From an uncultured Flavobacterium sp. (GTDB taxonomy: Bacteria; Bacteroidota; Bacteroidia; Flavobacteriales; Flavobacteriaceae): a stretch of 42,322 bases of DNA. The notes under the pieces were generated by a model. That model worked only from the letters and a program-made list of their open reading frames with translations. It was not told where the DNA came from and searched no databases. The stretch is taken from the NCBI GenBank assembly GCA_947631175.1, contig CANRKI010000008.1, forward strand, positions 1 to 42,322, given 5' to 3'. Below, piece by piece: positions 35,427 to 42,322 of this stretch. Positions within the stretch are counted from its first letter, which is position 1. The number at the start of each line of letters is the position of its first letter. Made by a program: the position numbers and the translations under genes.

Positions 35427-36836
35427 ATGACCACCCAAAATAAAACAACTCTATTATTAGCAATACTTAGCTTGATATTTTTATCTGCTTGCCAAAATAA
35501 AAAATTCAAAGATCACGACTTTACAGCTTATTTTGGAGGAGAAATTCAAAACCCAACAAGCCAGTATGTAATTTTATTTAAAGATAACCTTGCAATTGAT
35601 TCAATCCTACTCGACGAAAAAAATCGTTTTTTCAAAAAATACGATTCATTAGCTCCTGGAATGTACACCTTTAAAAACGAACCCGAATACCAACACATTT
35701 ATTTTGATAAAAACGATAGCTTAATGCTAAGTTTAAACGCTCGATATTTTGACCAAACCCTAGTTTTTGGTGGTCGTGGCGATTTAAAAAATAACTTCTT
35801 AATTGATTTATACTTAAAAAACAACAACGATCGCACCAACCTTTTTAAAGATTACGACAAAAAACACACAGCCTTTCGTCGTATTCTAGATTCCATATAC
35901 AAAGACAAAAAAGACTTTTACAATCAACGCAAAGAAGCAATACAATGGAACGAAGATTTTGATATGTACGCCAGAGCTTTTGTAAACTACAATCACTACG
36001 TACGTTTAGAACTTTATCCATACATTCATAACAAACGTACCGGAGTCGAAATTGCCCAACAATTACCAAAAGATTACTATAATTATCGAAACTTAATCGA
36101 TTTAAACGACGAAAAACTAATTTCCTTTCAGCCGTTCACCTCTTATCTTACCGCAATGTTAAACAACATTGTATACGAACAATGCCTGGACGACACCATA
36201 AATTACGATCTTGCCCTACATTGCAATATCGAAAAGCTAAAACAGGCCGATAAACTTTTTCAAAGTTCTAAAATCAAAAATATGGTACTAAACAACATTG
36301 CCTTTATGTATATGTTAGAGGACCAAAACCTTTTAAACAACCAAGCCTTTTTAAACGAATATTTTAAACTATCTACGGATAAATCCAACCATAACGAAAT
36401 TGTAAAAATTAGCGAAAACGCACAAGCGTTAAAACCTGGATCTAATTTTCCGGACGAAATTTTTACGGATATTGACGGAAACAAAAAAAGTTTAAAAAGC
36501 CTTACCAACAAACAAACGGTGATTTACTTTTGGTCTACAAAATCAATTTCTCATCTAGAATCAGCTCACAAAAAAGCGATTGAATATCAACAAAAATTTC
36601 CAAACACCAACTTCTTATCTGTTAATATTGATGACGATTTTATCAGTTGGAAAAAAGCACTAGCAAACTACAATTTTGATAAAAACTTAGAGTTTCATAA
36701 CACCAACTACAAAAACTCTAAAGACAAATGGGTGATCACAAAAATTCACCGAACCATTATTTTAAACGCAGACGGCACCATTAAAAACGCATTCGCAAAT
36801 TTATTTGACGCCGATTTTGATAAAAACTTACAATAG
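35427..36836 (+). CDS. TlpA-like thioredoxin-fold lipoprotein lacking the CxxC active site
   Basis: A 469-residue predicted lipoprotein (LLLAILSLIFLSAC). Residues 30-320 form an Asn/Lys/Tyr-rich helical region with an early strand part (YFGGEIQNPTSQYVIL), as in DUF4369-TlpA proteins of Bacteroidota. The C-terminal 135 residues are a redoxin domain: LKPGSNFPDEIFTDIDGNKKSL, then YFWSTKSISHLES where relatives have WATWCxPC, and IHRTIILNADGTI. Both redox cysteines are absent, so it cannot be a disulfide reductase by the usual mechanism. The stop codon is inside a terminator hairpin. Confidence 0.85.
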   Translation: MTTQNKTTLLLAILSLIFLSACQNKKFKDHDFTAYFGGEIQNPTSQYVILFKDNLAIDSILLDEKNRFFKKYDSLAPGMYTFKNEPEYQHIYFDKNDSLMLSLNARYFDQTLVFGGRGDLKNNFLIDLYLKNNNDRTNLFKDYDKKHTAFRRILDSIYKDKKDFYNQRKEAIQWNEDFDMYARAFVNYNHYVRLELYPYIHNKRTGVEIAQQLPKDYYNYRNLIDLNDEKLISFQPFTSYLTAMLNNIVYEQCLDDTINYDLALHCNIEKLKQADKLFQSSKIKNMVLNNIAFMYMLEDQNLLNNQAFLNEYFKLSTDKSNHNEIVKISENAQALKPGSNFPDEIFTDIDGNKKSLKSLTNKQTVIYFWSTKSISHLESAHKKAIEYQQKFPNTNFLSVNIDDDFISWKKALANYNFDKNLEFHNTNYKNSKDKWVITKIHRTIILNADGTIKNAFANLFDADFDKNLQ

Positions 36837-36862
36837 GTCTAATTTATTTAGGCCTTTTTTTT
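36835..36862 (+). terminator. Terminator of the TlpA-like gene
   Basis: Stem AGGTCTAA / TTAGGCCT (one G-U pair, 5-nt loop) followed by eight T's with the stop codon TAG partly inside the left arm. The repeat element begins directly after the T-run. Confidence 0.82.
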
Positions 36863-36989
36863 GGGCGTTACCCGCGGCGAAAATCATGAGAAAACAAAAA
36901 ATGTCGCGCGGGTCGCGCTGTACGCACTCGCTCTTGTTTCATTTCATTACACAAGGAGCTCAAACAATGCTCCCATCGCTAACGCAAAA
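36863..36989 (+). repeat. Structured intergenic repeat element, copy A
   Basis: 127 bp, locally GC-rich, between the TlpA-like and sucC genes. It starts GGGCGTTACCC and ends ATCGCTAACGCAAAA; GCGTTA (36865-36870) and TAACGC (36980-36985) can pair. An inner stem is formed by ACCCGCG (36870-36876) and CGCGGGT (36907-36913), and a second by CTTGT (36933-36937) with ACAAG (36951-36955). The same edges and core occur, inverted, at 41552-41686 with other stem sequences. The remainder of the 396-bp gene-free stretch (about 36990-37170) shows nothing else I can support. Confidence 0.75.
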
Positions 36990-37170
36990 GAGCTCTTAAA
37001 ACAGTTCCAATCTTAAAAAAATAAAATATAATCCACTTTATTGATATAGTTTTAATTAGCTTATAAACAACACTTTTTACATTTATCTAAATCAAAAATA
37101 TTTAAAAAACAGGTGTTTTATACAACACCTCATTTTACAAACAAAATCCTATTATAAATTTATAAAACAA

Positions 37171-37204
37171 AAAAAACCGATTTCTTTACAGAAATCGGTT
37201 TTAA
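37171..37204 (-). terminator. Terminator of sucC
   Basis: Perfect stem AAAACCGATTTCT / AGAAATCGGTTTT with a short loop and A-run on the left (T-run on the minus strand), 29 bp after the sucC stop codon. Confidence 0.9.
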
Positions 37205-37232
37205 CATATAACTTTTAGTTCTAATATCTTGA

Positions 37233-38426
37233 TTAAGATAAAGCTGCCTTAACTTGGTCTGCAGCTTCTTGAAACTGAACAGCAGATAAAATTGGCATAC
37301 CAGATGCATCAATTAATTCTTTAGCTAACTCAGCGTTTGTTCCTTGTAAACGTACAATGATTGGCACATTAATAGAGTCACCCATGTTTTTGTATGCATC
37401 AACTACACCTTGAGCAACACGGTCACAACGTACAATACCACCAAAAATGTTAATTAAAATAGCTTTTACGTTTGGATCTTTTAAAATGATACGGAAAGCA
37501 GTTTCAACACGTTTTGCATCTGCTGTACCACCCACGTCTAAAAAGTTTGCTGGCTCAAAACCTGCATATTTAATTAAATCCATAGTTGCCATTGCTAAAC
37601 CAGCTCCATTTACCATACAACCAACAGTTCCGTCTAAGTCAACGTAGTTTAATCCTACTTCTTTAGCTTCAACTTCAATTGCATTTTCTTCACGTACATC
37701 GCGCATTTCTGCTAATTCTGGATGACGGTATAATGCGTTATCATCTAAAACAACTTTAGCATCAACTGCTAAAATTTTGTTATCTGATGTTTTTAATACT
37801 GGGTTAATTTCAAATAAAGAAGCATCTGCTCCAACATAAGCTTTGTATAAAGCATCAATGAATTTTACCATTTGTTTAAAAGCCTCACCCGATAAACCTA
37901 AGTTAAAAGCAATTTTACGAGCTTGGAAACCTTGTAATCCTAAAGCTGGATCAACCTCTTCAGTAAAAATTAAATGTGGAGTGTGCTCAGCAACTTCCTC
38001 AATATCCATACCACCTTCTGTAGAATACATAATCATATTTCTACCAGTAGCACGGTTTAATAATACAGAAACATAGAACTCAGACGTTTCTGATTCTCCT
38101 GGATAATACACGTCCTCAGCAACTAATACTTGATGTACACGTTTACCTGTTGGAGGTGTTTGCGGCGTGATTAAGTCCATCCCAATAATTTGACCAGCAA
38201 TTTCTTTAACTTGATCTAAATTTTTAGCTAACTTAACTCCTCCACCTTTTCCACGACCACCTGCGTGAATTTGTGCTTTAATTACGTGCCATCCCGTTCC
38301 TGTTTCTTCTGTTAACAATTTTGCTTGTGTCACAGCCTCTTCAGCATTTTGAGCAACGTAACCACGTTGAACGTTTACACCATATTGGGCTAAAATTTGC
38401 TTGCCTTGGTATTCATGTAAATTCAT
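37233..38426 (-). CDS. sucC: Succinyl-CoA ligase [ADP-forming] subunit beta
   Basis: A 397-residue ATP-grasp subunit of the TCA-cycle enzyme that makes succinate and ATP from succinyl-CoA. It begins MNLHEYQGKQILAQYGV, and has KAQIHAGGRGKGGGVKLA, FEINPVLKTSDNKILAVDAK, GCMVNGAGLAMATMD and the C-terminal NIFGGIVRCD of the CoA-ligase domain. The alpha subunit gene sucD is not adjacent within the window. A complete -33/-7 promoter lies upstream at 38495-38468. Confidence 0.96.
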   Translation of the reverse strand: MNLHEYQGKQILAQYGVNVQRGYVAQNAEEAVTQAKLLTEETGTGWHVIKAQIHAGGRGKGGGVKLAKNLDQVKEIAGQIIGMDLITPQTPPTGKRVHQVLVAEDVYYPGESETSEFYVSVLLNRATGRNMIMYSTEGGMDIEEVAEHTPHLIFTEEVDPALGLQGFQARKIAFNLGLSGEAFKQMVKFIDALYKAYVGADASLFEINPVLKTSDNKILAVDAKVVLDDNALYRHPELAEMRDVREENAIEVEAKEVGLNYVDLDGTVGCMVNGAGLAMATMDLIKYAGFEPANFLDVGGTADAKRVETAFRIILKDPNVKAILINIFGGIVRCDRVAQGVVDAYKNMGDSINVPIIVRLQGTNAELAKELIDASGMPILSAVQFQEAADQVKAALS

Positions 38427-38467
38427 AACTACTATTTGTTTGTTTTGCGATGTAATATTAATTTAAA

Positions 38468-38495
38468 CAAAAATATAAAAATTCCTTTAATTCAA
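38468..38495 (-). promoter_or_regulatory. sucC promoter (TTG-N17-TATTTTTG)
   Basis: On the minus strand TTG (38495-38493) and TATTTTTG (38475-38468) are 17 bp apart, the ideal flavobacterial spacing. Transcription would start near 38461, giving a 35-nt leader for sucC. Confidence 0.75.
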
Positions 38496-38670
38496 GGTAT
38501 TCTTACATGTTATTTTTAGTAAGATTTTATTCCTTTTTTAAATGTACAGCTATTTATCCAATATAAAAAATCAATTTACATTTATTCAAAAAAGAACATC
38601 TTTAATTTTTTTTTGAATAAATATACAAACTCGTCTTATTTTATCACAAATAGCAATAAACTATCAATAA

Positions 38671-38725
38671 ATAACATAACATCACGTTTATTATTTAAAT
38701 AATATTGGTATGTTATTTATATTTG
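38671..38725 (+). promoter_or_regulatory. lysA promoter region with inverted repeats
   Basis: TATATTTG at 38718-38725 is the -7 box, 29 bp before the lysA ATG; no -33 TTG is seen at the right distance. Just upstream are ATAACATA (38671-38678) and TATGTTAT (38709-38716), an 8-bp inverted repeat, enclosing the 14-bp palindrome ATTATTTAAATAAT (38690-38703). A regulator site is plausible. The rest of the 328-bp gap between sucC and lysA is AT-rich with no further feature I can support. Confidence 0.5.
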
Positions 38726-38754
38726 CAGACAATTTATTTAATTACATTTAAAAC

Positions 38755-39960
38755 ATGCAAAACGAACTATTGCTAGAAGTAGCACAGCAATTTGGTAGTC
38801 CGGTATATGTATACGACGCCGAAAAAATTATCAGTCAGTACCAACGCTTAACAAATGCATTTGCTAAGGTCGAAAAGCTTAGAATTAATTATGCAGTCAA
38901 GGCACTTTCTAATATTTCTGTGTTAAAGCTACTTAAGCAGGAAGGTTCGTGTTTAGATACTGTTTCTTTTCAAGAGGTACAGTTAGGATTAAAAGCAGGT
39001 TTTGATCCTTCTCGAATTATTTTCACTCCAAACGGAGTTTCTCTTGAGGAGATTGAGGAAGTAGCTGCTTTAGGAGTTCAAATCAACATTGATAATCTTT
39101 CAATTTTAGAACAATTTGGTCACAAACATCCTAATATTCCTGTTTGTATCCGTATCAATCCACACGTAATGGCTGGCGGTAACGCTAACATTTCTGTTGG
39201 ACACATCGATTCTAAATTTGGTATTTCTGTACACCAATTACCACTATTATTACGCATTGTTGAAAATACAAAAATGCGTATTAATGGTATTCACATGCAT
39301 ACAGGTTCTGACATCTTAGACATTGAAGTATTTTTATATGCTGCTGAAATTTTATTTGATACAGCTTTAAAATTTAAAAATCTAGAGTTTTTAGATTTTG
39401 GATCAGGATTTAAAGTTCCTTACAAACCAGACGATATTGAAACAAATATTGAAGAATTAGGTGAAAAATTATCTGAACGTTTTAATGAATTTCAAAAACA
39501 ATACGGTAAAAAATTAACCTTAGCCTTTGAACCTGGAAAGTATTTAGTATCTGAATCTGGATATTTTTTAGCTAAAGTAAACGTAGTAAAACAAACTACA
39601 TCAACTGTTTTTGCAGGAATTGACTCTGGATTTAACCACTTAATTCGCCCAATGTTTTACAGCTCGTACCATCATATCGAAAACATTTCGAATCCAGAAG
39701 GAAAACCTCGTTTTTACTCGGTTGTTGGATACATTTGCGAAACAGATACTTTTGCTACAAACCGTAGAATTACCGAAATAACCGAAGGAGATATTTTATG
39801 CTTTAAAAACGCAGGAGCTTATTGTTTCTCAATGGCATCAAACTACAATTCTCGTTTTAAACCAGCCGAAGTTATGATTTATAAAGGCGAAGCACACTTA
39901 ATCCGTGAGCGTGAAACGATTGAAGATATTTTCAGAAATCAAATCGAAATAAAACTATAA
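38755..39960 (+). CDS. lysA: Diaminopimelate decarboxylase
   Basis: A 401-residue PLP enzyme of fold type III. It converts meso-diaminopimelate to L-lysine. The PLP Lys is Lys49 in INYAVKALSN; HMHTGSD, FLDFGSGF, LAFEPGKYLVSESG, and the substrate Cys motif CETDTF are conserved. The first residues (MQNELLLEVAQQFGSPVYVYD) fit the family start. It diverges from sucC and is followed by its own terminator. Confidence 0.95.
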   Translation: MQNELLLEVAQQFGSPVYVYDAEKIISQYQRLTNAFAKVEKLRINYAVKALSNISVLKLLKQEGSCLDTVSFQEVQLGLKAGFDPSRIIFTPNGVSLEEIEEVAALGVQINIDNLSILEQFGHKHPNIPVCIRINPHVMAGGNANISVGHIDSKFGISVHQLPLLLRIVENTKMRINGIHMHTGSDILDIEVFLYAAEILFDTALKFKNLEFLDFGSGFKVPYKPDDIETNIEELGEKLSERFNEFQKQYGKKLTLAFEPGKYLVSESGYFLAKVNVVKQTTSTVFAGIDSGFNHLIRPMFYSSYHHIENISNPEGKPRFYSVVGYICETDTFATNRRITEITEGDILCFKNAGAYCFSMASNYNSRFKPAEVMIYKGEAHLIRERETIEDIFRNQIEIKL

Positions 39961-39964
39961 TTTT

Positions 39965-39990
39965 AAAGCGACTATTTTTAGTCGCTTTTC
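39965..39990 (+). terminator. Terminator of lysA
   Basis: Stem AAAGCGACTA / TAGTCGCTTT with a 4-nt loop and T-run, directly after the lysA stop codon. Confidence 0.9.
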
Positions 39991-40047
39991 TTATTTTATC
40001 TTTAAGTTAAATTATATTAAAGTGACTTTACATATCATCCTTTCACG

Positions 40048-40055
40048 TACCTTTG
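40048..40055 (+). promoter_or_regulatory. -7 box of the alkaline phosphatase gene
   Basis: TACCTTTG matches TAnnTTTG and ends 24 bp before the ATG at 40080. No TTG was found at -33, which may mean an activator is needed. It supports 40080 as the start over an in-frame TTG at 40053. Confidence 0.5.
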
Positions 40056-40079
40056 TTTAACATCAATAAATACCAAATA

Positions 40080-41498
40080 ATGAACAGAAGAAAGTTTTTT
40101 AAAAACGGTGCCCTTTTTACTCTTGGTAGCACACTAATTAACCCGCTACAAGCTGTAGCTGCACCTATTGAAGAAGATTCTTTTTTACGAAATAAAAAAG
40201 CTAAAAATATAATTATGTTGGTAAGTGATGGTATGAGTAAAGGAACGCTTACCATTGCAGATCAATACCTACAACGAAAAAACGGAACCCATTCAAATTG
40301 GATCCAATTGTATCTAGATAACAAAGTTTCCAGAGCGGTTATGGACATGTCCTCTAAAAGTTCTATCGTAACCGATTCCTCAGCTGCTAGTTCCTCTTGG
40401 GGCGGTGGAGTTCGTGTAAAAAACGGTGCTATAAACTTTAATGAAGACGGAAGTGCCAACATGCCGATTTGGCAAAAATTTAAACGCGCTGGTAAAATGG
40501 CTGGTTGCGTTACTACCGTTCCAATTACACACGCTACACCTGCTGGTTTTACAGCTACATCTAACAAACGTAGTGATATGGCGGGTATTGCAGTACAATA
40601 TTTAGAAAACAAATACGACGTAATGTTAGGTGGTGGTGATAAATATTTTAACGCCAAAAAACGTGCGGACGGTCGCGATTTGTACGCCGATTTTGAAAAA
40701 GCTGGATATCAAGTTGCTAACAACCGTAATGAGCTTTTAGCCGCCGACACAACAAAACCCATTTTAGGTGTTTTTGGAGAAGAAGATTTACCTTACTCAG
40801 TTGACAGAAGCAATCGACCGGAATTAGCTAAAGAGTTCCCTACTTTAGCAGAAATGACTCAAGTTGCGATTGATAGAATGAAAGACCACAAAAAAGGATT
40901 TGTCTTGCAAGTTGAAGCTGGGAAAGTTGACTGGGCAGCACACGCTAATGATATTGCTGGTCTACTTTTTGACCAAATTGCCTTTGACGAAGCTGTAAAA
41001 GTTGCCATGGATTTTGCTGAAAAAGACAAAAATACTTTAGTAATTATTACAACAGATCACGGAAATGCCAATCCAGGGATTTTGTACGGTTCACGTGCAA
41101 ATGTGGAGTTTGATACTATTGGAAACTACAAATCGACTAACGAATATATTTTAAATCAAATTAAGCCTACAGATACGCCACAACAAGTTCGCGAAATTGT
41201 AAAGCAATTTAATGGTTTTGATTTGCATAAAGACGACTCGACGGAACTGTTAACGTATTATAACGGTTTGGCAAAAAAAGAAGATGGCTTGTACAACTAT
41301 AAAAAATTACCATTTAAAGCATTTTCTGAAATACAAAAACGATACAACTCAGTGGGTTGGATTAGCACAGATCACACAGGAGATTATGTTGAATTGGCAA
41401 TGTATGGTCCTGGAAGTCAAAACTTAAAACCGTTTATAAAAAATACAGATTTACACTACTTTATGCTAGAGGCTGCGGAAGTTGAAAATAAATTTTAA
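40080..41498 (+). CDS. Alkaline phosphatase, Tat-exported
   Basis: A 472-residue phosphomonoesterase of the PhoA superfamily. The N-terminus MNRRKFFKNGALFTLG is a twin-arginine signal, ending near AVAAP (residue 29). The first metal Asp is Asp50 in IIMLVSDGMSKG. The nucleophile is Ser100 in SIVTDSSAASSSWGGG. QVEAGKVDWAAHANDI, ITTDHGNANPG and WISTDHTGDYVELAMYG supply the remaining zinc and magnesium ligands. It releases phosphate from organic esters outside the cytoplasm, folded before export. A terminator follows 2 bp after the stop codon. Confidence 0.94.
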   Translation: MNRRKFFKNGALFTLGSTLINPLQAVAAPIEEDSFLRNKKAKNIIMLVSDGMSKGTLTIADQYLQRKNGTHSNWIQLYLDNKVSRAVMDMSSKSSIVTDSSAASSSWGGGVRVKNGAINFNEDGSANMPIWQKFKRAGKMAGCVTTVPITHATPAGFTATSNKRSDMAGIAVQYLENKYDVMLGGGDKYFNAKKRADGRDLYADFEKAGYQVANNRNELLAADTTKPILGVFGEEDLPYSVDRSNRPELAKEFPTLAEMTQVAIDRMKDHKKGFVLQVEAGKVDWAAHANDIAGLLFDQIAFDEAVKVAMDFAEKDKNTLVIITTDHGNANPGILYGSRANVEFDTIGNYKSTNEYILNQIKPTDTPQQVREIVKQFNGFDLHKDDSTELLTYYNGLAKKEDGLYNYKKLPFKAFSEIQKRYNSVGWISTDHTGDYVELAMYGPGSQNLKPFIKNTDLHYFMLEAAEVENKF

Positions 41499-41500
41499 TG

Positions 41501-41535
41501 AAAAATCCCGAGTGTTTTGACACTCGGGATTTTTG
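41501..41535 (+). terminator. Terminator of the alkaline phosphatase gene
   Basis: Stem AAAAATCCCGAGTGT / ACACTCGGGATTTTT with a 4-nt loop, 2 bp after the stop codon. Confidence 0.92.
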
Positions 41536-41551
41536 TTTATCTACACTTTTA

Positions 41552-41686
41552 TTTTGCGTTAGCGATAGGAGCGGCATCCTTTTTTTATGCGAAGGTTCTC
41601 GAAGCATAAAAAAAGATAGAGCGGATAGCGCGCCGTGCTGAAAAATGATTGTTTTTTTTTACGTACTTGTTTAGCACGGAACGCCC
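41552..41686 (-). repeat. Structured intergenic repeat element, copy B
   Basis: 135 bp, the inverted counterpart of copy A. Read on the minus strand it starts GGGCGTTCCGTGCT and ends ATCGCTAACGCAAAA. GCGTT (41556-41560) pairs with AACGC (41680-41684). CCGTGCT (41633-41639) pairs with AGCACGG (41673-41679). TTTTTTTATGC (41580-41590) pairs with GCATAAAAAAA (41604-41614). Shared core with copy A, minus-strand sense: GCGCT then CTATC(T)/CTCGCTC and GCTCC. It follows the terminator of the minus-strand gene at 41736. Confidence 0.75.
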
Positions 41687-41695
41687 AAACAAAAA

Positions 41696-41737
41696 CAAAA
41701 ATGCCTCGTACCTAAATTTAGGCAAGAGGCATTTTTT
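41696..41737. terminator. Bidirectional terminator after the glutathionylspermidine-synthase-like gene
   Basis: Outer stem AAAAATGCCTC / GAGGCATTTTT with an inner CCTAAATTTAGG palindrome at its tip. It can end the minus-strand gene whose stop codon adjoins it. Confidence 0.9.
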
Positions 41738-42322
41738 ATTCGATTATATGAGGTATAAACCTACTTTTATCTGTAGTAATTGGATAATCGCTTTCGCGGA
41801 AGGTGATGCCGCATGGCTCTTGACCAATAATCCAACTTCCTATTATACTGTACCCAGAACTTTCGCGGTGAAGTTGTGCGAGCTCTTGATAAATAAAACC
41901 TTCTTGTCCGTATTCGCCTGGCGTGTCAAAAATCATGCGGTTGTTTACATACATACTGATGTTTGCGCCTTCGCGAGATAATAGCGGTTTTTTTACGTAT
42001 TGTGTTAACTGTTTTGGTGTGTTGAAATGACTTTCTAAAAGTAAAGGATGGTTCGGAAAAAGCTCCCAAAGTATTGGTAAAATGGCTTTGTTCGAAAGGA
42101 TCATTTTCCAACTTGGTTCAATCCATTGTGTGTTTAATGTGTCGTTTATTACATTAATACCAAAATCTTCGTTCACGATCCATTCCCAAGGGTAAAGTTT
42201 AAAAATACTTTGAATGGGTTGATCGTCCAAATCCACAAAATTTTGACCGTTCCAACCAATATCATCAATATAAACCAATTGGGTTTTGATGCCTGCCTGA
42301 ATGGCAGTATCACGAAGATATT
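41736..42322 (-). CDS. Glutathionylspermidine synthase family protein, C-terminal part
   Basis: About 195 residues of a gene whose start lies beyond the right edge; the reading frame is open to the window end with YLRDTAIQAGIKTQLVYIDDIGWNG. The blocks FKLYPWEWIVNEDFG, WIEPSWKMILSNKAILPILWELFP and VKKPLLSREGANISMY belong to the ATP-grasp C-terminal domain of the Gsp synthetase family. E. coli Gss joins glutathione and spermidine; many bacterial relatives (YjfC/YgiC type) lack the amidase half and have unclear substrates. It is followed by a strong terminator and repeat copy B. Confidence 0.92.
   Translation of the reverse strand, partial: YLRDTAIQAGIKTQLVYIDDIGWNGQNFVDLDDQPIQSIFKLYPWEWIVNEDFGINVINDTLNTQWIEPSWKMILSNKAILPILWELFPNHPLLLESHFNTPKQLTQYVKKPLLSREGANISMYVNNRMIFDTPGEYGQEGFIYQELAQLHRESSGYSIIGSWIIGQEPCGITFRESDYPITTDKSRFIPHIIE

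Noticed and set aside
36805..36999. Open frame of 64 codons across copy A of the repeat
   Set aside because: It overlaps the TlpA-like gene end, terminator and structured element; no signal or motif, so not treated as a gene.
41649..41981. 110-codon plus-strand frame over the repeat and the glutathionylspermidine-synthase-like gene
   Set aside because: Antisense to a recognised protein and running through a terminator; shadow frame.

Overview
The window is chromosomal DNA from a member of the Bacteroidota, most likely a Flavobacteriaceae close to Flavobacterium. The evidence is low GC, absence of Shine-Dalgarno sequences before starts, many copies of the Bacteroidota -7 promoter box TAnnTTTG, and gene pairs typical of the family (LptD/RidA, PASTA/RluD/Ddl/CoaD, RsfS/FtsH/CdsA/Psd, PyrR/PyrB/RNase Z). 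No rRNA, tRNA, CRISPR array, insertion sequence or prophage was seen.

Layout. 1-3321 (minus): lptD, ridA family gene and the start of fabV. 3391-7743 (plus): N-acetylmuramoyl amidase, MCE/MlaD protein and a two-gene Fe-S redox module. 7793-9481 (minus): RluD-type pseudouridine synthase and a PASTA protein, divergent from ddl and coaD (9585-11007). 11219-16808 (minus): rsfS-ftsH, then a LUD protein, cdsA, psd, an acyl-CoA-binding protein and an exported superoxide dismutase, i.e. a phospholipid operon ending in an oxidative-stress gene. 16906-19364: birA, an SRPBCC protein, pyrE and a NUDIX hydrolase; the pyrE and NUDIX start codons are only 7 bp apart. 19646-30051 is an accessory stretch: a PD-(D/E)XK nuclease-like protein, four small secreted proteins (one frameshifted), an FAD oxidoreductase, a Fur-family regulator divergent from a frameshifted thioredoxin-reductase-like gene, an HPP membrane protein, a lipoprotein overlapping a NUDIX gene, and an AAA+ protein with a degraded active site. 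30287-33503 (minus): pyrR, pyrB, two small genes and rnz. 33643-42322: ABC-F ATPase, TlpA-like lipoprotein without its cysteines, sucC, lysA, a Tat-exported alkaline phosphatase and the 3' part of a glutathionylspermidine-synthase-like gene.

The housekeeping genes cover envelope building (LptD, amidase, MCE, Ddl, PASTA, LysA, CdsA, Psd), pyrimidine synthesis (PyrR, PyrB, PyrE), cofactors (CoaD, BirA) and central metabolism (SucC, FabV).

The least explained signal is a family of structured intergenic repeats (36863-36989, 41552-41686 and a shorter relative at 11071-11145). The two long copies share conserved edges and core, but their hairpin arms differ in sequence while staying complementary. 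Each starts right after the terminator T-tract of the gene it follows. They may belong to a known flavobacterial RNA class such as Flavo-1; this could not be tested here.
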